From Microbacterium sp. 8M (GTDB taxonomy: Bacteria > Actinomycetota > Actinomycetes > Actinomycetales > Microbacteriaceae): a DNA stretch of 64,000 nt. The DNA lies in the NCBI RefSeq assembly GCF_902506375.1, contig NZ_LR733284.1, positions 287,508 through 351,507 on the forward strand, in the 5' to 3' direction. This document shows, piece after piece, positions 15,786 through 24,114 of this stretch. Position 1 is the first letter of the stretch. Each line of letters opens with the position of its first letter. Under the pieces are notes generated by a model. The model was not told the DNA's origin, did no database searches, and was given only the letters and a program-made list of their open reading frames with translations. A program made the position numbers and the translations under genes.

Positions 15786-17942
15786 TCAGCGCGTCAGCGG
15801 CTCCGCGGTGATCCGCACCGAGGCTTCGGCGGCGAGCCGCGTGGTGGAGCGCAGGGTCACGGTGTGCTCGCCCGGCTCGACCCGCAGCGTGGCGATGCGC
15901 CCGCGGCCGAAGACCCTCCCGTCGACCTCCCAACGCAGCAGCTCGTCGTCGACCGGATCCCCGCCCTGGTCCACAGCGCTGCCGTGCACCTCCACCTCCA
16001 CGTCGGCCGGCACGACGGAGCCGTCGGATGGGAACAGGATCGCCGGGAAGGGCTCGAGCTCGGGCACGAGGATCGGCGCCGCGTCGGAGACGGCCGTGCT
16101 GAACCCGTCGTGTGCGAGCAGCCGCACGTGCGCCTCCCCGGCCGGCAGACCGGTGAGGTCCAGATCCGCGACGCGGCCTGCGAGGCCCACCGCCAGCCCG
16201 CGCCACGTGCGGCCGCCGTCTGTGCTGACCTGCGCCCACACGTCCGACGCGGGCTCGCCGGCGGTGTCCCAGCGCGGTCGTACGGCGCGTCCTTCGACGG
16301 TCTCGGCCGTGACCCGGGTGAACCGCGCCGGATCCGCTGGGGCCTTCTTGACCCACACCTCCTCGCCGCGTCCGTCGACGATGCGCAGCGCGGATCCGAG
16401 TTCGGTGTCGGGCACGAGTGCGCGGAACCGCAGGGGAAGCCGGTCGGGGTCGTCTGCCGGTGAGGGCGCGCAACCGCAGTCCTCGCCGCCGAACGGCACC
16501 TCCCGCGCCAGAGTCACGCGGGAGGCGATCTCTCCCGACGCGCCGACGAGCTGGGCGGTCCAGCTGATCGGCGGCCCGACCAGGGCGGAGTTCGCCTCGA
16601 CACGGGCGACCGAATCGACGGTCACCACACCGGCCTCGTCGATGACGCCGCTCATGACGATCATCCGTTCGGTGGCGTACTTCTCGATCTGGCCCTTGCG
16701 CCACGGCGGGTCCGGCCACCAGAGGTTCTTGGGATCGAACTCCACGGCGGTGCGGTCGAAGGGGTTCGGCTCCGGAATCCAGGTGGGAGCGAGTCGGTCA
16801 TGCTCGAGCAGCCCCTTGTGGTGGTAGAGCGACATCCAGCGGTTGGCGCCGTAGCTCATGTAGTCGGTCGAGGTCGCGGGGGTGAAGACGGCGCCGGTCT
16901 GGATGTCGGTGCCGTATTCGCCGATGGATCCCGACATGTTCGGCTCGTAGACGGGGTAGTCCGGATCCGTGGTTCCCGCGTTGCCGGCGGGGGCATGGGG
17001 GAAGCCGTAGCCGTGCCCGATCTCGTGAACGAACGTCGCCGTGTCGCCCGCGGCGCCCGCCCCGAGTCCGTCGTTGCCGCAGCCGGGAACGTTCAGTGGG
17101 ATCCCTGACGGCAGGATCCCGTAGTAGACGACGTCGGCTCGGTTGCCGTCGTTGGTGCGGATGTTGCCCAGGGCGGTGAGCAGCGCACCCCAGTTCGTGG
17201 AGCAGGCGCCGGGGGAGCTGCGCACGTCGTCGAGGGGCTGCGTCCAGGCGAGGGTTCCGGCGGTCATGAAAGACCCGGTCTGCTGCACGGGCATCATCCG
17301 GAACGCGAGTGCCGCGGTGGTCTGCACATCGGCGAGCGTCGGCGCCGCGACGGTGATGGTCGCCGCCGTCGTTCCCGCCGGCGGGTTCGACGTGCTCGGG
17401 CCCTGGTAGCTCACGAGGATCGCGCGTACGCGCAAGGTCTGCACGAGGCGTGCCGACACCGTGGTGCTGAGCAACTGCCCATCGTCCAGCGTCACCGTCA
17501 GTCGCATGCTCCCGAAGAACTGCTCCGCCGGGATCCGGAAGTTCAGGGTCCGGTCGAAGCGGCTGCGCTCGTCGTCGTAACCGTCGTCGACGGGCGTCAC
17601 GGTGGGCAGAAGCCAGGGTGAGAGGGTGATGACCTCGTGCCAGGGCCCGAACAGGCCCGATCGCCGTTCGAGGAGCAGGGTGCCGCCGATCGGATCGCCC
17701 GTCCGCACGAGCGCCGAAGGCGCGACGTACACGCGCACCACGGCGGGCTTGTAGGCGACCAGCAGTGCCGCGTTGTCGGCCTTGCGATCCGCGGGATCGG
17801 TCAGGTGCTCCGCCGCGTGGTAGTACTGCACCGCCTGGGTCACCTCGATGCCGACGGGGCGCTGCGTGAACAGCGGGGAGCGCACGTCGATCGCATCGCG
17901 CAGGCGCTCGAGTGTCTGGACGAGATCGCTGAGGTCGGGCAT
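15786..17942 (-). CDS. Metzincin-type zinc metalloprotease with C-terminal beta-sandwich region
   Basis: The 718-residue protein carries HEIGHGYGFPH (H306, E307, H310, H316), the extended metzincin zinc site, followed by a Met-turn candidate DYMSYG about 40 residues later. The 280 residues before it look like beta-rich domains; after about residue 520 come Ig/fibronectin-like segments (VWAQVSTDGGRTWRGLAVG, AILFPSDGSVVPADVEVEVHGSAVD). No signal peptide or membrane segment is visible, which is odd for such an enzyme. The start at 17942 follows GGAGG by 5 bp; an ATG at 17954 is less likely. It diverges from the pilus operon. It could process surface or pilus proteins if exported, but that is only inference. 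Confidence 0.82.
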   Translation of the reverse strand: MPDLSDLVQTLERLRDAIDVRSPLFTQRPVGIEVTQAVQYYHAAEHLTDPADRKADNAALLVAYKPAVVRVYVAPSALVRTGDPIGGTLLLERRSGLFGPWHEVITLSPWLLPTVTPVDDGYDDERSRFDRTLNFRIPAEQFFGSMRLTVTLDDGQLLSTTVSARLVQTLRVRAILVSYQGPSTSNPPAGTTAATITVAAPTLADVQTTAALAFRMMPVQQTGSFMTAGTLAWTQPLDDVRSSPGACSTNWGALLTALGNIRTNDGNRADVVYYGILPSGIPLNVPGCGNDGLGAGAAGDTATFVHEIGHGYGFPHAPAGNAGTTDPDYPVYEPNMSGSIGEYGTDIQTGAVFTPATSTDYMSYGANRWMSLYHHKGLLEHDRLAPTWIPEPNPFDRTAVEFDPKNLWWPDPPWRKGQIEKYATERMIVMSGVIDEAGVVTVDSVARVEANSALVGPPISWTAQLVGASGEIASRVTLAREVPFGGEDCGCAPSPADDPDRLPLRFRALVPDTELGSALRIVDGRGEEVWVKKAPADPARFTRVTAETVEGRAVRPRWDTAGEPASDVWAQVSTDGGRTWRGLAVGLAGRVADLDLTGLPAGEAHVRLLAHDGFSTAVSDAAPILVPELEPFPAILFPSDGSVVPADVEVEVHGSAVDQGGDPVDDELLRWEVDGRVFGRGRIATLRVEPGEHTVTLRSTTRLAAEASVRITAEPLTR

Positions 17943-18316
17943 GGCAGCCTCCATCTGTGGCGGTGTGTGCCGGTGAAGAGGCGGCGAACGGCGCGGTGAT
18001 ACATCTCGACATCCCGTCGGCCGCTCATCATGTCGCTCTTCGGTCCCTGCGCTGTCGAAAGGACGTTCCGTGATCCGCTCCCGGAGCCTCCCCGAAAGGT
18101 ATGCGCGCAGCCCTTCTTGGAATTCCGAAATAGCGGTTTCGTCTCAGGTCTTGCATCCGGGCTTCGAAGGGTCCATCCTGTGTGCAGGATGAGAGCTTTG
18201 GGACAGCTCGACTCCGAATCTGGGGACCGGAACCATCCGGGCTAATGGCGTAGGGGACGCGCCGGTTCGCAGAGTTCGTTCTACCCAAAAACGACACTCT
18301 GAAATGGGGACAAGCA
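17943..18316. other. 374-bp region upstream of the pilus operon
   Basis: This gap separates the protease from the first pilin gene. It holds a degenerate family A copy (CGGTCCCTGCGCTGTCGAAA at about 18041-18060), an AT-richer stretch from about 18110, and a perfect hairpin CATCCTG-TGTG-CAGGATG (18174-18191). No T-run follows the hairpin, so it may be a leader structure rather than a terminator. I found no match to a c-di-GMP riboswitch core. Promoters for both flanking genes must lie here. Confidence 0.6.
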
Positions 18317-18697
18317 ATGCTCACTATTCGTCGCGCCCTCGAGGCAAAGAAAGCGGCACGAGAGAACGGCGAAGAAGCCGGCTTCTCACTCATCGAGTTG
18401 ATCATCGTCGTTGTGATCATCGGAATCCTGGTCGCGATTGCGCTGCCGCTGTTCGGCTTCATCCAGAAGACCTCGGTGGATGGGGCGACCCAGTCGAACA
18501 CCAAGAACGCATCCACTACGGCGGTCGCTCAGGTCGCCTCCGGAGCCACCGTCGATGTGTCGGCGCAAGCCGTGAACGGCACGGTTCTGGCAGTTTCGGG
18601 AACCACGGCATCGACCATCTGCGTCAGCGGATACAACCCGGACGGCCAGAACTACATCAGCGTCGCGACGGCGTTCAAGTCTGGGCCCGGCTGCTGA
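18317..18697 (+). CDS. pilA: Type IV prepilin (probable major pilin)
   Basis: The 126-residue protein has a 22-residue leader rich in Lys/Arg/Glu ending in Gly, then FSLIELIIVVVIIGILVAIALP, the type IV pilin N-terminus with the Phe methylation site and Glu5. Cleavage between G22 and F23 by PilD is predicted. The mature part (about 104 residues) is short and carries two cysteines (CVSGYN and the C-terminal GPGC) that may form the D-region disulfide. It is the first gene of the pilus cluster and is separated from the next by 60 bp, which would allow higher expression. Calling it the major pilin is inference. Confidence 0.88.
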   Translation: MLTIRRALEAKKAARENGEEAGFSLIELIIVVVIIGILVAIALPLFGFIQKTSVDGATQSNTKNASTTAVAQVASGATVDVSAQAVNGTVLAVSGTTASTICVSGYNPDGQNYISVATAFKSGPGC

Positions 18698-18757
18698 CTG
18701 TCCGCGAACTACGGCCGGGACCGGCTCCCGGTCCCGGCCGAGTCTGCTCTGGGGGTA

Positions 18758-19144
18758 ATGAGCGTGTCCATGGATCCTCGCGCGGATGAGGGAGGCTTCG
18801 GCCTTGTCGAACTCATCGTTGCGATGTTCTTGCTTGCGATCATCACGATCGCTCTTATTCCCGCGCTTTACAACGGGCTGATCTACGCAGCGCGTCAGTC
18901 CACCACGGCGACCGCAACCCGGCAGCTGAACACTCTCGTCGAGCAGGCGCGGCAGACCCACACGTGCAATTCGGTGATGAGCGCGGCGTCGACGCAGAGC
19001 TTCACCGATGGCGCGAAGCAGGTGTTCACGACCTCGGGAACTTACAGCTGCACGACAGGAAGCGTCGCGAGCCTCAACCTCACGGCCAAAGACTCCGACA
19101 ATCGCACGCTGGCGTCCGTGAAGGCACTGGTGTACATCCCATGA
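18758..19144 (+). CDS. Minor pilin/pseudopilin
   Basis: The 128-residue protein has a 13-residue leader ending in GG, then FGLVELIVAMFLLAIITIALIPALYNGL, a prepilin N-terminus with Glu5. The mature domain is Ser/Thr-rich with two cysteines (HTCNS and YSCTT). The closest general type is a PilV/GspI-like minor pilin. The ATG at 18758 is the first in frame. Its stop overlaps the next gene's start by four bases (ATGA), so the two are coupled. Confidence 0.85.
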   Translation: MSVSMDPRADEGGFGLVELIVAMFLLAIITIALIPALYNGLIYAARQSTTATATRQLNTLVEQARQTHTCNSVMSAASTQSFTDGAKQVFTTSGTYSCTTGSVASLNLTAKDSDNRTLASVKALVYIP

Positions 19145-19725
19145 ACCAAGACCGCGACTCGGCAGACGATGAGGGCTTCTCCCTCGTCGAGCTGATCTTC
19201 TACGTGGTGATCCTCGGACTGATCACCACGGGGATCGCCGTCGTGTTCTTCAACACGTGGAAAGCCCAAGCGAGCGTCAGTGACCAGGTAGACGCGGCCG
19301 AGCGTGGTCAGCTCGTGGCTTCCCAGATCGAGAAGGCCATGCGCAACGCCGTGGCCTACGAGATCACTGATCCCACGCTGGCGTCCAGTCTGTCCTCAGG
19401 TCCGACGCTCGTCGTGGCGACCGCGATGTCGGGATCGAACGCCTGCATGGCGTTCAACCTCAACGGCGGAACCGCCCAGTTGACCACGACGTCGGGCGCC
19501 CGCGTCGGGGCGGCGCCTTGGCCCACATGGCAGTCCGGCATCACTCAGCACAAGAACTCCGGCGGAGTGCTCGTGCCTTTCTTCACGCAGGTCGGCAGCG
19601 ATGTCGCATACTCCTTCGACGCGACCAGCGCGAACGGGCCAACAGTGCATTTCGAAGGCACGGCCTACCTGCGGAACTCAAGCTGGGGCACGTTGCCCGG
19701 CGGAGGTACGCAGACATGCTTCTGA
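19141..19725 (+). CDS. Minor pilin (PilW/GspJ-like)
   Basis: The 194-residue protein has an acidic 12-residue leader (MNQDRDSADDEG) followed by FSLVELIFYVVILGLITTGIAVVFF, so it is a prepilin-peptidase substrate with Glu5. The larger mature domain resembles PilW/GspJ-type minor pilins in size, and has two cysteines (NACMAF and the terminal TQTCF). Such subunits prime pilus assembly and sit at the tip. It overlaps its neighbours at both ends (4 bp upstream, 10 bp downstream). Confidence 0.83.
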   Translation: MNQDRDSADDEGFSLVELIFYVVILGLITTGIAVVFFNTWKAQASVSDQVDAAERGQLVASQIEKAMRNAVAYEITDPTLASSLSSGPTLVVATAMSGSNACMAFNLNGGTAQLTTTSGARVGAAPWPTWQSGITQHKNSGGVLVPFFTQVGSDVAYSFDATSANGPTVHFEGTAYLRNSSWGTLPGGGTQTCF

Positions 19726-21452
19726 TCCACGAGTTGTCCGACCGATGGCGCAGAAGCCAGCACAAGAACGACGAAGGCGTCGCTCTTGTGCTGGTCGTGT
19801 TCGTGATGCTGATCGGACTCATCGCGACGGCGACGATCGCTGCGGCGATCTTCTTCGTGACGAACGGCAACATCACCAACCGCAGCAACACGCAGGCCTT
19901 CGTGGCGGCCGAATCCGGCAGGGACACGGTCGTCGCCGCGCTGGTCGCGGCCAACGCCGCGGGCACCTGCTCAACCGCCACCATGTCGGCCAGCTCTGTC
20001 GGGCAGCCGAGCGGCCCATACTTCTCGACGAAAGCTCAGTCCATCACCGGTGCAGCGCCGTCAGCCTGGAACAACGGCGTCGCCCCGGCATGTCCGACTC
20101 AGAATACGAACTACATCGTCATCCAGTCGACCGGCTACGGCACCAACAGTGTGTCGGCCGAGAAGACCACAACGCTCTCGGTGTACCAGTGGCAGGTCGT
20201 CTCTCACACTTCTCAGAGCGGCACGATGGCAGGAACGAACGGATCATTCCACGGCGTCGGCGGCGGCTCGTCGAGCAACACGCTCAAGGGCGATCTCGTG
20301 GTGCGTACGAGCAACTACACCTGCAGCGGATCGAGCGTCATCGACGGCGACCTCTGGGTGCTCGGCGGATCCGACGGGACGAACGGCGGCAACGTCACGA
20401 TCACGGGTGGATGCGACATCACCGGGAACATCTTCGCGAACGGGTCCGTGACGTCCAACGGTGGCAATGCTGGATCCAACCCGATCACGATCGGGAAGAG
20501 CATCATCGCAGGTGGCCTCGTCTCGATGGATTCGAACGGTGTGACGGTGGGCGCGAACTGCGTTGCCGCCGACGGGGCCAATTGCGGACAGATCGCCTCG
20601 GGCGGCACAGTGACACTGAGCGGAACGGGGCCGAACGTCGGCACCGTCCTCACGACGGTAACCGGCCGTCCGACGGCTCCTGTGATCTCCGCATCCAACT
20701 GGAAGCACCCAGATGGCACCGCGCTCACTGGAAGCGTAGGGGCGGCGCCGGCGTTCTCGCCGCCACTGAACTCCTCCCAGAACGGCGGCTCGACGGCGGG
20801 CACGGTATACGCCATGACGAGCTGGATCGAGTTCGGCACGGGCACGGCATGGCAAGGGGCGCCCGCGGTGGCGACGAAACTCACCTGCCCGGCCAACCCC
20901 GACACCGCACTCAGCACCGCGACCGGTCCTGTGATCTTGGACTACTCAGGCTCGAGTTGTTTCGCCACGTCCGGAAACACGACAACCATCACGTTGACGG
21001 GCGGAAATGTGCCGACCGATGCAGTCTTCCTCATCGCCCCCGGGAAATCGATGAAGGTGCAGATCAACGGCAACCTGGGCGGGCCGTCCAGCCCGACCTC
21101 GCAGATCTTCTTCGTGCATCAGAGCTTGAACACCGGGAACGTGGCCACGGACTGCGGGCGCCCTTCAGGCGACAGCTTCACGACTGGCGCCGTCACGATC
21201 GCGCCGCGCATCATGGTCTACACTCCCTGCGGTTTGAACGGCACCTGGACGGGAACGCTGACGGGCCAGTTCTACGTCGGCGGATCTATGACCTACAACG
21301 GCAACTTCACCTGCACGCCGATGTCATGGAACCCCAGTCCGTCGCCGATGCCGAACATGGATTGCAAGATCCTCGGATCCGGTGGCGCTGCCGGCAGCAC
21401 CACCTACACGCTGTCGCTCGGAAGCATGGTGTCGCAGGCGGAGATACCATGA
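19716..21452 (+). CDS. Large PilX-like surface protein of the pilus cluster
   Basis: The 578-residue protein starts with a charged leader of about 20 residues, then GVALVLVVFVMLIGLIATATIAAAIFFV and an AFVAAESGRDTVVAAL stretch, the PilX-like N-terminal pattern. Unlike classical PilX it lacks a clear prepilin Glu5. The remaining 500 residues are Gly/Ser/Thr/Asn-rich beta-type sequence with short repeats (NVTITGGCDITGNIFANG, TVGANCVAADGANCG), like a right-handed beta-helix or polymer-forming domain, and several cysteines. The position among minor pilins suggests a tip or surface protein carried by the pilus. GGAGG precedes the ATG at 19716. The function is inferred from context. Confidence 0.75.
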   Translation: MLLIHELSDRWRRSQHKNDEGVALVLVVFVMLIGLIATATIAAAIFFVTNGNITNRSNTQAFVAAESGRDTVVAALVAANAAGTCSTATMSASSVGQPSGPYFSTKAQSITGAAPSAWNNGVAPACPTQNTNYIVIQSTGYGTNSVSAEKTTTLSVYQWQVVSHTSQSGTMAGTNGSFHGVGGGSSSNTLKGDLVVRTSNYTCSGSSVIDGDLWVLGGSDGTNGGNVTITGGCDITGNIFANGSVTSNGGNAGSNPITIGKSIIAGGLVSMDSNGVTVGANCVAADGANCGQIASGGTVTLSGTGPNVGTVLTTVTGRPTAPVISASNWKHPDGTALTGSVGAAPAFSPPLNSSQNGGSTAGTVYAMTSWIEFGTGTAWQGAPAVATKLTCPANPDTALSTATGPVILDYSGSSCFATSGNTTTITLTGGNVPTDAVFLIAPGKSMKVQINGNLGGPSSPTSQIFFVHQSLNTGNVATDCGRPSGDSFTTGAVTIAPRIMVYTPCGLNGTWTGTLTGQFYVGGSMTYNGNFTCTPMSWNPSPSPMPNMDCKILGSGGAAGSTTYTLSLGSMVSQAEIP

Positions 21453-22354
21453 CCGCCTTCCTGCTTGTCTGCGCCGGGCTGTTCGGGCTCGTGATCGGAT
21501 CCTTCCTCAACGTCGTCGCCTATCGCGTGCCCGCCGGGATCTCGCTGCTGCGCGAGAGCCGTTGCCCCGAGTGCGACGCTCCGATCCGGTGGTGGCAGAA
21601 CGTGCCGGTGGTGTCGTGGCTGGCGCTGCGGGGGCAGTGCGCGAATTGCCGCGCTCCGATCAGCGCGCAGTACCCGCTGATCGAGGCATTCACGGGGGTC
21701 GTGTTCGTGGGCGTGACGTGGTGGGTCCTGAGCGGGGTGCGCTCCGTGCGGGTCGGCTCCGAGACGCCGGCACCGCTCAGCACGCGCGTCTGGAACCTGG
21801 TCGAGAATCCCGTCTTCTGGATCGTGCTCGTCGCGTTCCTCTTCTTCGCTGCGGTCTCCATCGTGCTGACCGTCATCGATCTCGACACGAAGCGGCTGCC
21901 GAACGCGATCGTGCTGCCGAGCATCGTCGTCGGGGTCGTGCTGCTGAGCATCGCGGCGGCGATGGGTGCGTGGATGCGTCCGGCGCCCGACGCGGCAGAA
22001 TCGGCGATCGGCTGGGACGACCTCCTGCGTGCGGTAGCCGGGGCGGCGATCCTCTATGCGTTCTACGCGATCGTGCGCTTCATCAGCCCGCGCGGCATGG
22101 GCGGCGGAGACGTGAAGCTCGCCGCCCTCGTGGGGCTGTTCCTGGGCTGGACCGGCTGGGCAGCTCTCGCCGTCGGCGCCTTCGCCGCGTTCGTGCTCGG
22201 TGGCCTGTACGGCCTCACTCTGATCCTGCTGCGCCGAGCGAAACGCAGGACGGCGATCCCGTTCGGGCCGTGGATGATCGCGGGTGCTTGGGCTGGGATC
22301 GCGGTGGGTGAGCCGGTTGGACGCTGGTATGTCGGAATGCTGGGACTGAGCTGA
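21449..22354 (+). CDS. pilD: Prepilin peptidase/N-methyltransferase PilD
   Basis: The 301-residue protein has about eight hydrophobic helices. It has the N-terminal zinc-binding domain with CPEC and CANC pairs (the methyltransferase part) and two aspartyl-protease signatures, VIDLDTKRLPN and RGMGGGDVKLAALVG (GxGD-type), whose aspartates are catalytic. It cleaves the leaders of the prepilins upstream and methylates the new N-terminal Phe at the cytoplasmic face of the membrane. Its ATG overlaps the preceding stop by four bases. Confidence 0.93.
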   Translation: MTAFLLVCAGLFGLVIGSFLNVVAYRVPAGISLLRESRCPECDAPIRWWQNVPVVSWLALRGQCANCRAPISAQYPLIEAFTGVVFVGVTWWVLSGVRSVRVGSETPAPLSTRVWNLVENPVFWIVLVAFLFFAAVSIVLTVIDLDTKRLPNAIVLPSIVVGVVLLSIAAAMGAWMRPAPDAAESAIGWDDLLRAVAGAAILYAFYAIVRFISPRGMGGGDVKLAALVGLFLGWTGWAALAVGAFAAFVLGGLYGLTLILLRRAKRRTAIPFGPWMIAGAWAGIAVGEPVGRWYVGMLGLS

Positions 22355-22396
22355 GCCTGAGGGGCAGGCACGGCGCATGGGGACTTGGGGAAGAAC

Positions 22397-23443
22397 ATGA
22401 CGAGATCGCATGTCGGTGTTGAGATCACCGAAGAGAGCGTGCGCGCCGTGGAGGTGTCGACAGAGCGCCAACCGCAGGTGCTCGCGTACGGAGAGATCGC
22501 TCTGCCGCCCGATTCCGCGCACGACTCGGAGGTGCTCGACCAGGGCGCTGTCGCCACGGCGATCCGGGAACTGTGGAGCACGGCGCGGATCCGGGCTAAG
22601 ACGGCGACCCTCGGCATCGCCAACCGGAGAGTGCTCGTGCGTGAGCACAGCACCGCAGCGATCGCACCTGAAATGTTGCGTCAGGCACTGCCTTTCCAGG
22701 TGCAGGATCTGCTGCCTGTGCCCGTGGCGCAGGCAGTGCTCGACTATTACCCGACGTCACAGCAAGGAGATCAGCTGCACGGCCTGCTGGTGGCCGCGGT
22801 GGCTTCGACGATCGAGGACATGATCACCGCGTTCTCACGGGCCAAGATCCGGATCGACGGCGTCGACCTCGCCACTTTCGGGCTCGCGCGCGCCGCCGCG
22901 CGCATCGCCCCTGAAGGCACGGCTGCAGCGGTCCACATCGGCGACCACACCACGCAGATCGTCATCCTGCGTGACGGCATCCCCGACTTCGTGCGGATCA
23001 CGCCGGTCGACTTGGAAACCCTCGCCGTGCGTCGCCGGAACGCCCAGATCGCCCCGGAGGACGGCACGTTCGTTGCGGCGACTCGGGTGGATCCGACGCG
23101 TGTAGCCGCGTCAGAACTTGTCGGCGCGGCGGGCATCGTGCCGATGGGAGCGCTGCGCTCCGACACGGGCAACAAACCAGTGGCCGAGGTCATCGGGAGA
23201 ATCCGCAGCACCCTGGCCTTCTACCTGAACAAGGACGGGGTACCCCCTATCGGTCAAGTGCTGATCACCGGAGCAGGCGCCGCTGTCGACGGCGTCGCGC
23301 AGGGGCTTGCCGCAACTCTCGACGCACCGATGCGCACCGCTGTTCTGCATGACGTGCTGCCGCTCCAGATCACAGAGCCCACCGGGGACCTCGCCCTCAA
23401 CCTTGTGAGCACCGCTGGGCTCGCTCTCGGAAAGGACCGCTGA
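22397..23443 (+). CDS. pilM: Type IV pilus assembly protein PilM
   Basis: The 348-residue protein is an actin-like cytoplasmic ATPase. VGVEITEESVRAVEV is the first phosphate loop of the actin fold. TLGIANRRVLVREHST and LPFQVQDLLPVPVAQAVLDYY follow as in PilM, and VHIGDHTTQIVIL and GQVLITGAGAAVDGV are the second phosphate and adenosine motifs. PilM binds the N-terminal tail of PilN and forms the inner assembly platform. The ATG at 22397 is preferred over a TTG at 22385. The stop overlaps the pilN start by one base. Confidence 0.9.
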   Translation: MTRSHVGVEITEESVRAVEVSTERQPQVLAYGEIALPPDSAHDSEVLDQGAVATAIRELWSTARIRAKTATLGIANRRVLVREHSTAAIAPEMLRQALPFQVQDLLPVPVAQAVLDYYPTSQQGDQLHGLLVAAVASTIEDMITAFSRAKIRIDGVDLATFGLARAAARIAPEGTAAAVHIGDHTTQIVILRDGIPDFVRITPVDLETLAVRRRNAQIAPEDGTFVAATRVDPTRVAASELVGAAGIVPMGALRSDTGNKPVAEVIGRIRSTLAFYLNKDGVPPIGQVLITGAGAAVDGVAQGLAATLDAPMRTAVLHDVLPLQITEPTGDLALNLVSTAGLALGKDR

Positions 23444-24114
23444 TGGCACGCATCACTGTTGTAACCCCGGGTGGCCCGCCCCGAGTGGACCTGCTGCCGC
23501 GCTCGGAGGTCGAGCGACGCGAACGTGATGCGCTCGGTCGCACCTGGGTGCGTGTGGGCCTGCTCGCGATACTGCTCGCCGTCGTACTCATCGCCGGAGC
23601 TTTCGCGGTGAACCTGTTCACGCAGCAGCGGCTCGCCGCCGAGCAGGCCCGCTCGGCGCAATTGATCGGACAGATCGCCGCCCTTTCCGACGTCAGCAAC
23701 GCGCTGAAGACCGAAGCCGATCTCACCCAGCTCCGCGCCGAGGCGATGGGCTCCGACTTGTCGTGGGCCGGGATCTTCGACCGGATCCGTGGGTCGTTGC
23801 CGGCTGACACCAATCTCACCGGTTTCGAACTCACCCCAGGCGCAGCGCCGGTGACGAGCAAGGACGCGAAGGCCGACGAGAAGGCGGCCAAGACGGGCGT
23901 CGGACTCACCGGCACCTTGACTCTCGACAGCGGCACGGCGCTCGATCTCGGAGCCTACGTGCGGAGTCTGCGGACCGTCGAGGGCGTCCTCACCGCCGAC
24001 GCGAACTCCACCACATCCGGCGCGAGCGCGGCCGGCAGGTTCACGTACAAAGTGGACGTCACTTTCGATCAGACGGTCTATTCGGGCAATTACGCCAAGG
24101 CGGTGACGAAGTGA
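23443..24114 (+). CDS. pilN: Type IV pilus assembly protein PilN
   Basis: The 223-residue protein has the PilN layout: a short cytoplasmic tail with RVDLLPRSEVERRERD (the PilM-binding INLLP-like motif), one transmembrane helix (about residues 36-58, VRVGLLAILLAVVLIAGAFAVNLF), a coiled coil, and a C-terminal domain outside the membrane. It pairs with PilO in the platform. It is translationally coupled to pilM (TGATG) and pilO (GTGA). Confidence 0.88.
   Translation: MARITVVTPGGPPRVDLLPRSEVERRERDALGRTWVRVGLLAILLAVVLIAGAFAVNLFTQQRLAAEQARSAQLIGQIAALSDVSNALKTEADLTQLRAEAMGSDLSWAGIFDRIRGSLPADTNLTGFELTPGAAPVTSKDAKADEKAAKTGVGLTGTLTLDSGTALDLGAYVRSLRTVEGVLTADANSTTSGASAAGRFTYKVDVTFDQTVYSGNYAKAVTK

Noticed and set aside
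18041..18316. Cyclic-di-GMP riboswitch in the pilin leader
   Set aside because: The conserved GEMM core bases and paired stems were not found; only one simple hairpin is present.
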